Shown in pieces: positions 15,171 through 18,694 of a DNA stretch of 18,694 nucleotides. This DNA comes from Deltaproteobacteria bacterium. Its GTDB lineage: Bacteria > Desulfobacterota > DSM-4660 > Desulfatiglandales > HGW-15. Location: assembly GCA_016932235.1 (NCBI GenBank), contig JAFGDF010000340.1:1-18694 (forward strand), written 5' to 3'. The notes beneath the pieces were generated by a model. That model ran no database searches, was not told the DNA's origin, and was given only the letters and a program-made list of their open reading frames with translations. How positions within the stretch are numbered: the first letter of the stretch is position 1; each line of letters begins with the position of its first letter. A program made the position numbers and the translations under genes.

Positions 15171-15518
15171 ATGTCATTTGAAAAAATCGGCATGAGCCTA
15201 TTTCTAATCCGTATTTTTGTAATACCACTATACACTATCAGTAGTATTTTGGTCAATAAGAGGCTGGGAGTTACTCCCCGGAGTGACATATAATTCCTAC
15301 TCCTGATACCTTCGCTACCGGTAAACATCGTCAACTTCGGAATCGGAAACGCCGATCTTCATCTCATCGGAAAGAATAAATATCCTATCGATTAGATTGC
15401 TTCATACGCGGAATATTTGAGTAATAAACGGACATTCCAAGCACTTGAGGAAAGTCGCGCTTTTTTCGGTTTATCGGAATTGCAGCATTCACATCCAACA
15501 GGATTTTATCCTGGCTAA
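15171..15518 (+). pseudogene. Degenerate reading frame, possible decayed membrane-protein gene
   Basis: The 466 bp between arginase and the acyltransferase hold no intact gene. One frame is nevertheless fairly readable: ATG at 15171 with AGGA 7 bp upstream, 40 codons starting MSFEKIGMSLFLIRIFVIPL, a TAA at 15291, then FLLLIPSLPVNIVNFGIGNA and GKNKYPID, a TAG at 15393, then YLSNKRTFQALEESRAFFGL up to TAA at 15516. Only two internal stops in about 115 codons, together with a hydrophobic N-terminus, suggest a decayed gene. I do not recognise the family. The first 40 codons could instead be a real small membrane peptide. The remainder of the gap shows only a 10-bp palindrome (ACTACGTAGT) just after the arginase stop. 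Confidence 0.3.
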
Positions 15519-15585
15519 TTTATCAGGAGTTAAAGTCTTCAATTTTGAAACCAACAAATTATGCGGAAGACTATAAATATCAATA

Positions 15586-16161
15586 ATGGATAAGAAACCA
15601 AGCTTCAAATCGCTTATTGTGCAAATAAATACTGATCTGATTTTTTACTGCGGATCAGACAATACTCGTGCTATCGACAAAATATTTATATTTCTTTTTA
15701 ACCCCGCATTTCAGCTCGTCTGCCTTTACCGCATATCAAGGTATTTTTATTTGAAGGAAATGATACGGGCAGCATCCATATGCGAATGGTTGGAGCATAT
15801 CCTTTATAGCAGCCTAATCGCTTTTCAGGCGGATATAGGATCTCGATTCCGAATAGCGCATCCAACAGGGATAGTGATAGGCGTCGCGAAAATTGGAAAT
15901 GGGGTTACAATTTGGCAACACGTTACCATTGGAGCAACGGGTGTACGTGGCCTTCCAAAACGATTTCCGACAATCGAGGATGGTGTACGGATATTTGCAG
16001 GAGCAGTAGTGGTAGGAGGCATCAATATCGGGATGAACGCAAAAATAGGAGCCTTGGCGTTCATCAATATGGATGTGCCGGCAGAAGCCCTTGGATTAAC
16101 AGGAAGAGTTGTTTTATCAAAGAATAATTCTGTCAGTGCAGACAATTTATCATCTAAATAA
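15586..16161 (+). CDS. Serine-acetyltransferase-like hexapeptide acyltransferase
   Basis: This 191-residue protein has a helical N-terminal half and a left-handed beta-helix C-terminal half built from hexapeptide repeats. The core FRIAHPTGIVIGVAKIG (88-104) and WQHVTIGATGVRG (110-122) corresponds to the CysE catalytic region; His92 matches the catalytic His of CysE, and His112 lies in the second motif. Short CysE-like proteins are common in polysaccharide clusters, where they acetylate sugars rather than serine, and this is the likelier role here. It is shorter than housekeeping CysE (about 270 residues). No good Shine-Dalgarno precedes the ATG; an in-frame stop lies 9 bp upstream, so the start cannot be earlier. 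It is separated by only 2 bp from the next glycosyltransferase. Confidence 0.82.
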   Translation: MDKKPSFKSLIVQINTDLIFYCGSDNTRAIDKIFIFLFNPAFQLVCLYRISRYFYLKEMIRAASICEWLEHILYSSLIAFQADIGSRFRIAHPTGIVIGVAKIGNGVTIWQHVTIGATGVRGLPKRFPTIEDGVRIFAGAVVVGGINIGMNAKIGALAFINMDVPAEALGLTGRVVLSKNNSVSADNLSSK

Positions 16162-16163
16162 AA

Positions 16164-17444
16164 ATGAAAATATTGATTCTTATAGAAATATCCAGCCTTG
16201 GCGGGCATGTGCTTTCGGCAATTACAACCGGAAAGGAACTGAAAAAAAGGGGGCATGAAGTACACTTCGCAGGCGGCCCCGGCCCGATGGAAAATGCAAT
16301 CAGAGAAACATTCAACTTTACCCATCTTCCGTTTTTCTACAACCACGGTTCGAGACAGACCTATTTCACATGGAAAAGTCTGAAAACTCTAAGAGAGCTG
16401 ACCAAACTGTCAGACCGATTGGCGCCAGACCACATTCATGCCTTTGATGCCAGATCATATATTCTTGCGTCCATGCTTGGAATTCAAAATAAACTGCCCG
16501 TAACCGGAACACTGTGCGGGGGAATAACTCCTTATTACAATATTCCATTATCAGGCGAGCTGATTGTCTTTAGCCCGGAACAAAAAGATAAACTCATGAA
16601 TGTCTACTCGTGGAAACAAGATAATATTGCAGTCATAAGCTCAAGACTGGATATGGAACAATTTTCAGTCAGCCGAAATGAAGCCGACGAGTTTTGCAGG
16701 AACCATGACATCGATTCCAATAGAAAAAACATCTTCATGATTACAAATTTTTTAGGCCCTAAAATTGCAGCAATCCGTCATGTGCTTGATGCTGTCCATC
16801 CTGTTCTTAAAAAATATTCAGATGCAGGCATGGTATTTATAGGCAGCAGAGGAGAGTTTTTTCATGAAGCCAAGGATATCGGTGAACGTATAAATCTTTT
16901 CCTCGGACGTGATGCCGTACATTTCACTGGTGCGGTTATGCAAGCGCACAGATTCCTGCCGTCTGCTTTCGCTGTACTTGGGGTCGGCAGAAGCGCATTC
17001 GAAGGAATGGCAAATATGAAGCCGACACTGATTGTCGGAGAACACGGCTATGCCGGAACAGTTGGCAAAGACAATATAACGGAAATCAGTTATTTTAATT
17101 TCTCAGGAAGAAATAATAAAATCAGTCATCCTCCATCCGTATTATCCCAAGAATTGGAACGTCTATTTACAGATGCCGCTTATTATGATCAATCCAAAGC
17201 TTTTGGACGGGATTATTTAAAAGCTCATATAGATATTAAGAGTGGAATCTCGAGAATTGAAAACGTTTATGAATCGAACCGCTCTTTCACAAAAAGGACA
17301 TCTTTTCTTAAGAGGGTGTTCAATCTCTTAAAAGTATTATCGGTAATCATTCTCGATAATTACTACAACCAAGGCAAACAGATAATTCAAAAGTTCATCG
17401 GACTTATAAGGCATGCAAACGACCGTTCTTCACCTAGTACATAA
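16164..17444 (+). CDS. Glycosyltransferase, GT-B fold (GT4-like, divergent)
   Basis: This 426-residue protein probably adds a sugar to the lipid-linked repeat unit on the cytoplasmic face of the inner membrane. It starts MKILILIEISSLGGHVLSAI, the glycine-rich first loop of GT-B enzymes, followed by GKELKKRGHEVHFAGG. The second domain contains GRSAFEGMANMKPTLIVGEH, which corresponds to the nucleotide-sugar-binding acidic region of GT4 enzymes but lacks the full E-x7-E pattern. The last 50 or so residues carry a hydrophobic, basic-flanked stretch (FLKRVFNLLKVLSVIILDN) that may tether it to the membrane. The start follows the acyltransferase stop by 2 bp, and the end overlaps the next glycosyltransferase by 32 bp, so these three genes are one transcription unit. 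Sugar specificity cannot be read from the sequence. Confidence 0.8.
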   Translation: MKILILIEISSLGGHVLSAITTGKELKKRGHEVHFAGGPGPMENAIRETFNFTHLPFFYNHGSRQTYFTWKSLKTLRELTKLSDRLAPDHIHAFDARSYILASMLGIQNKLPVTGTLCGGITPYYNIPLSGELIVFSPEQKDKLMNVYSWKQDNIAVISSRLDMEQFSVSRNEADEFCRNHDIDSNRKNIFMITNFLGPKIAAIRHVLDAVHPVLKKYSDAGMVFIGSRGEFFHEAKDIGERINLFLGRDAVHFTGAVMQAHRFLPSAFAVLGVGRSAFEGMANMKPTLIVGEHGYAGTVGKDNITEISYFNFSGRNNKISHPPSVLSQELERLFTDAAYYDQSKAFGRDYLKAHIDIKSGISRIENVYESNRSFTKRTSFLKRVFNLLKVLSVIILDNYYNQGKQIIQKFIGLIRHANDRSSPST

Positions 17445-18549
17445 ACTGGGCTTTGGTGGCACCGAAAGGGTCATCACAAACCTTGTTAATAACCCGGGAT
17501 CAAAATGCAGAAATTTAATATGCAGTTTTTACCCTTTCGACAACGAGTTCTTGAAAGAAATCAATAACAAAGACAACTCTCTATTTTGCCTGAATAAGAG
17601 AGAGGGGACCGACTTCAGAGCACCATTCAGGATTGCCTCATTATGTAAAACCGAAAACGTCGATATCATTCATTCCCTTGGGTGGTCCACATATGCGGAA
17701 GGAATCACTGCCGCATATTGTTTCGGGAAACGGTATCCATTCATACATTCATTCAGGGGCAAAACACAGGAAGATCTTAATGGAATTCCTTATCGCAGGA
17801 TTCTTGCACAAAAGCTTTTTGCACGGTTTTGTGACGCTATTGTCTGCCCGTCGGAACTTACGCGGGACGATTACCGTCAAATGCTTGATCTTGATCCAGG
17901 TAAAATTACAGTAATTTACAACGGCGTCGAAATCAGCAGATTCCAATCCGTTGAACAAACATTGCGCGAATGCTACAGGAGAGAATTACGCATTACAGGC
18001 AATGATTGCGTCATAGGCTTTGTCGGTAGATTTGATTCTGTAAAAAACCTTGACGGCTTGATCCATGCATTTTCTCTCCTCCCTCCTAATCACCGGAACA
18101 ACAGCAAATTGCTCCTGATCGGCGATGGTTCCGAGTATGAGGCGATTAAAAAAGTAGTCCAGGCATCTGGATTGGAAACAAATGTAATTCTTCCAGGCAT
18201 GAAAAGAGATGTGCCAAAATTCCTTTCGGTTATGGACATATATGTGCAGCCATCAAAGTTCGAAGGAGTACCTAATTCCGTGCTCGAGGCAATGGCGAGC
18301 GGGCTGCCTGTTATTGCCACCGATGTTGGCGGTTTGCGTGAAATCATTCATGACGGAGAAAGTGGCATTCTTCTTGAACCCGGACAGGATGAAGCATTAT
18401 CCCTTGCCATCTCAAAACTAATTACACATCCGGAAAAACGCAGGCAATTAGGAAACAATGCCCAAAATCGCGTAACTGAATTATTTTCAATAGATAAGAT
18501 GGTTTCCGACTACGAGATTATGTACAAAAGGATTCTGCAGTGTCATTAA
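17413..18549 (+). CDS. GT4 glycosyltransferase, XrtA-locus type
   Basis: This 378-residue retaining glycosyltransferase has a GT-B fold. The N-terminus MQTTVLHLVHKLGFGGTERV resembles the XrtA-associated sugar transferases (recalled as TIGR03088). The second domain has GFVGRFDSVKNLDGL (202-216, Arg206 and Lys211 expected to contact the diphosphate) and the E-x7-E motif FEGVPNSVLEAMASGLPVIA (283-302, Glu284 and Glu292). Length is typical. Its ATG lies inside the preceding glycosyltransferase gene (32-bp overlap), with AAGG almost touching the start, so translation probably depends on coupling. It is the last intact gene in the window. Confidence 0.9.
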   Translation: MQTTVLHLVHKLGFGGTERVITNLVNNPGSKCRNLICSFYPFDNEFLKEINNKDNSLFCLNKREGTDFRAPFRIASLCKTENVDIIHSLGWSTYAEGITAAYCFGKRYPFIHSFRGKTQEDLNGIPYRRILAQKLFARFCDAIVCPSELTRDDYRQMLDLDPGKITVIYNGVEISRFQSVEQTLRECYRRELRITGNDCVIGFVGRFDSVKNLDGLIHAFSLLPPNHRNNSKLLLIGDGSEYEAIKKVVQASGLETNVILPGMKRDVPKFLSVMDIYVQPSKFEGVPNSVLEAMASGLPVIATDVGGLREIIHDGESGILLEPGQDEALSLAISKLITHPEKRRQLGNNAQNRVTELFSIDKMVSDYEIMYKRILQCH

Positions 18550-18694
18550 TCTGTTCAATAGCTATTATCGATAATACTAAAAAGGACTCCAAAGTTACTT
18601 CGATTAAACCTGAATTATGCACAGAGCGAGGACGCTGGGTGACCAGAAAAGAATAAAACCATTTGGGGGCCCCGAAAAACTGGGGTAAAAGAGA
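18540..18694 (+). other. Window tail with a short GTG-started frame, no recognisable gene
   Basis: A frame from GTG at 18540, overlapping the glycosyltransferase end, runs 38 codons to TAA at 18654-18656, starting VSLICSIAIIDNTKKDSK. I recognise no family. Beyond it lie GGGGGCCCC (18665-18673) and CTGGGG. The tail could be the start of a broken gene, or plain spacer before the next gene. Confidence 0.2.

Noticed and set aside
15116..15334. 72-codon minus-strand frame in the arginase-acyltransferase gap
   Set aside because: It overlaps the more gene-like plus-strand frame, has no clear ribosome site, and runs against all neighbouring genes.
15306..15392. HisH-like amidotransferase start (VNIVNFGIGNA)
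   Set aside because: The short stretch recalls IVDYGMGN of HisH, but the following residues do not continue the HisH pattern, so I left the fragment unnamed.
15500..15514. CAGGA-TTTTA-TCCTG stem as a transcription terminator
   Set aside because: The arms are only five bases and no U-run follows; more likely chance.
15825..16346. 173-codon minus-strand frame
   Set aside because: It is antisense to the hexapeptide acyltransferase and the start of the glycosyltransferase; the repeated Ile/Pro/Thr pattern is the reverse image of the hexapeptide repeats.
1..18694. CRISPR arrays, tRNA or rRNA genes, riboswitches
   Set aside because: I saw no regularly spaced direct repeats, no tRNA cloverleaf signature and no rRNA-like stretch; nearly all the sequence is accounted for by protein genes.

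Overview
The window carries most of an exopolysaccharide (EPS) biosynthesis and export locus from a Gram-negative bacterium. The export genes include an outer-membrane beta-barrel, a Wza-type exporter, a Wzz-type co-polymerase and a tyrosine autokinase, so the cell has two membranes. Eight genes look like the protein families that accompany the XrtA (EpsH)/PEP-CTERM exosortase system. That pattern is seen in many Proteobacteria and Desulfobacterota; I lean to the latter, by inference only. No exosortase gene lies inside the window.

Layout: (1) 1-1170, minus strand: an ISAzo13-family transposase whose last few codons are cut off by the window edge, with its own promoter. (2) 6888-1336, minus strand, an export/assembly operon in transcription order: Wza-like export protein, outer-membrane beta-barrel, Wzz-like chain-length protein, BY-type tyrosine kinase, DUF3473-type polysaccharide deacetylase. 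(3) 6889-7403: a 515-bp divergent regulatory region with a sigma70-like promoter on each strand and a 15-bp palindrome at the minus-strand start point. (4) 7404-18549, plus strand, a biosynthesis/modification series: FemAB-like transferase, glutamine-dependent AsnB-type amidotransferase, a decayed murB fragment, an intact MurA paralogue, a second AsnB-like protein that has lost its glutaminase cysteine, an arginase, a degenerate reading frame, a serine-acetyltransferase-like hexapeptide acyltransferase and two glycosyltransferases. (5) 18550-18694: a tail with no recognisable gene.

How the parts may work together: the glycosyltransferases, acyltransferase and amidotransferase build and decorate repeat units. 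The Wzz protein and kinase control chain length, the Wza-like protein and beta-barrel carry the polymer out, and the deacetylase trims it. The most unusual part is the tightly packed set murA / Cys-less AsnB / arginase (10860-15119). MurA makes a carboxylate-bearing enolpyruvyl sugar, arginase makes ornithine, and a Cys-less AsnB homologue could join a carboxylate to an amine without glutamine. This suggests a peptidoglycan-like amide decoration of a sugar, and it also resembles the beta-lactam synthetase plus ureohydrolase pairing of clavulanate biosynthesis. This is a hypothesis. The murB fragment just upstream of murA suggests an ancestral murB-murA pair that has lost murB.
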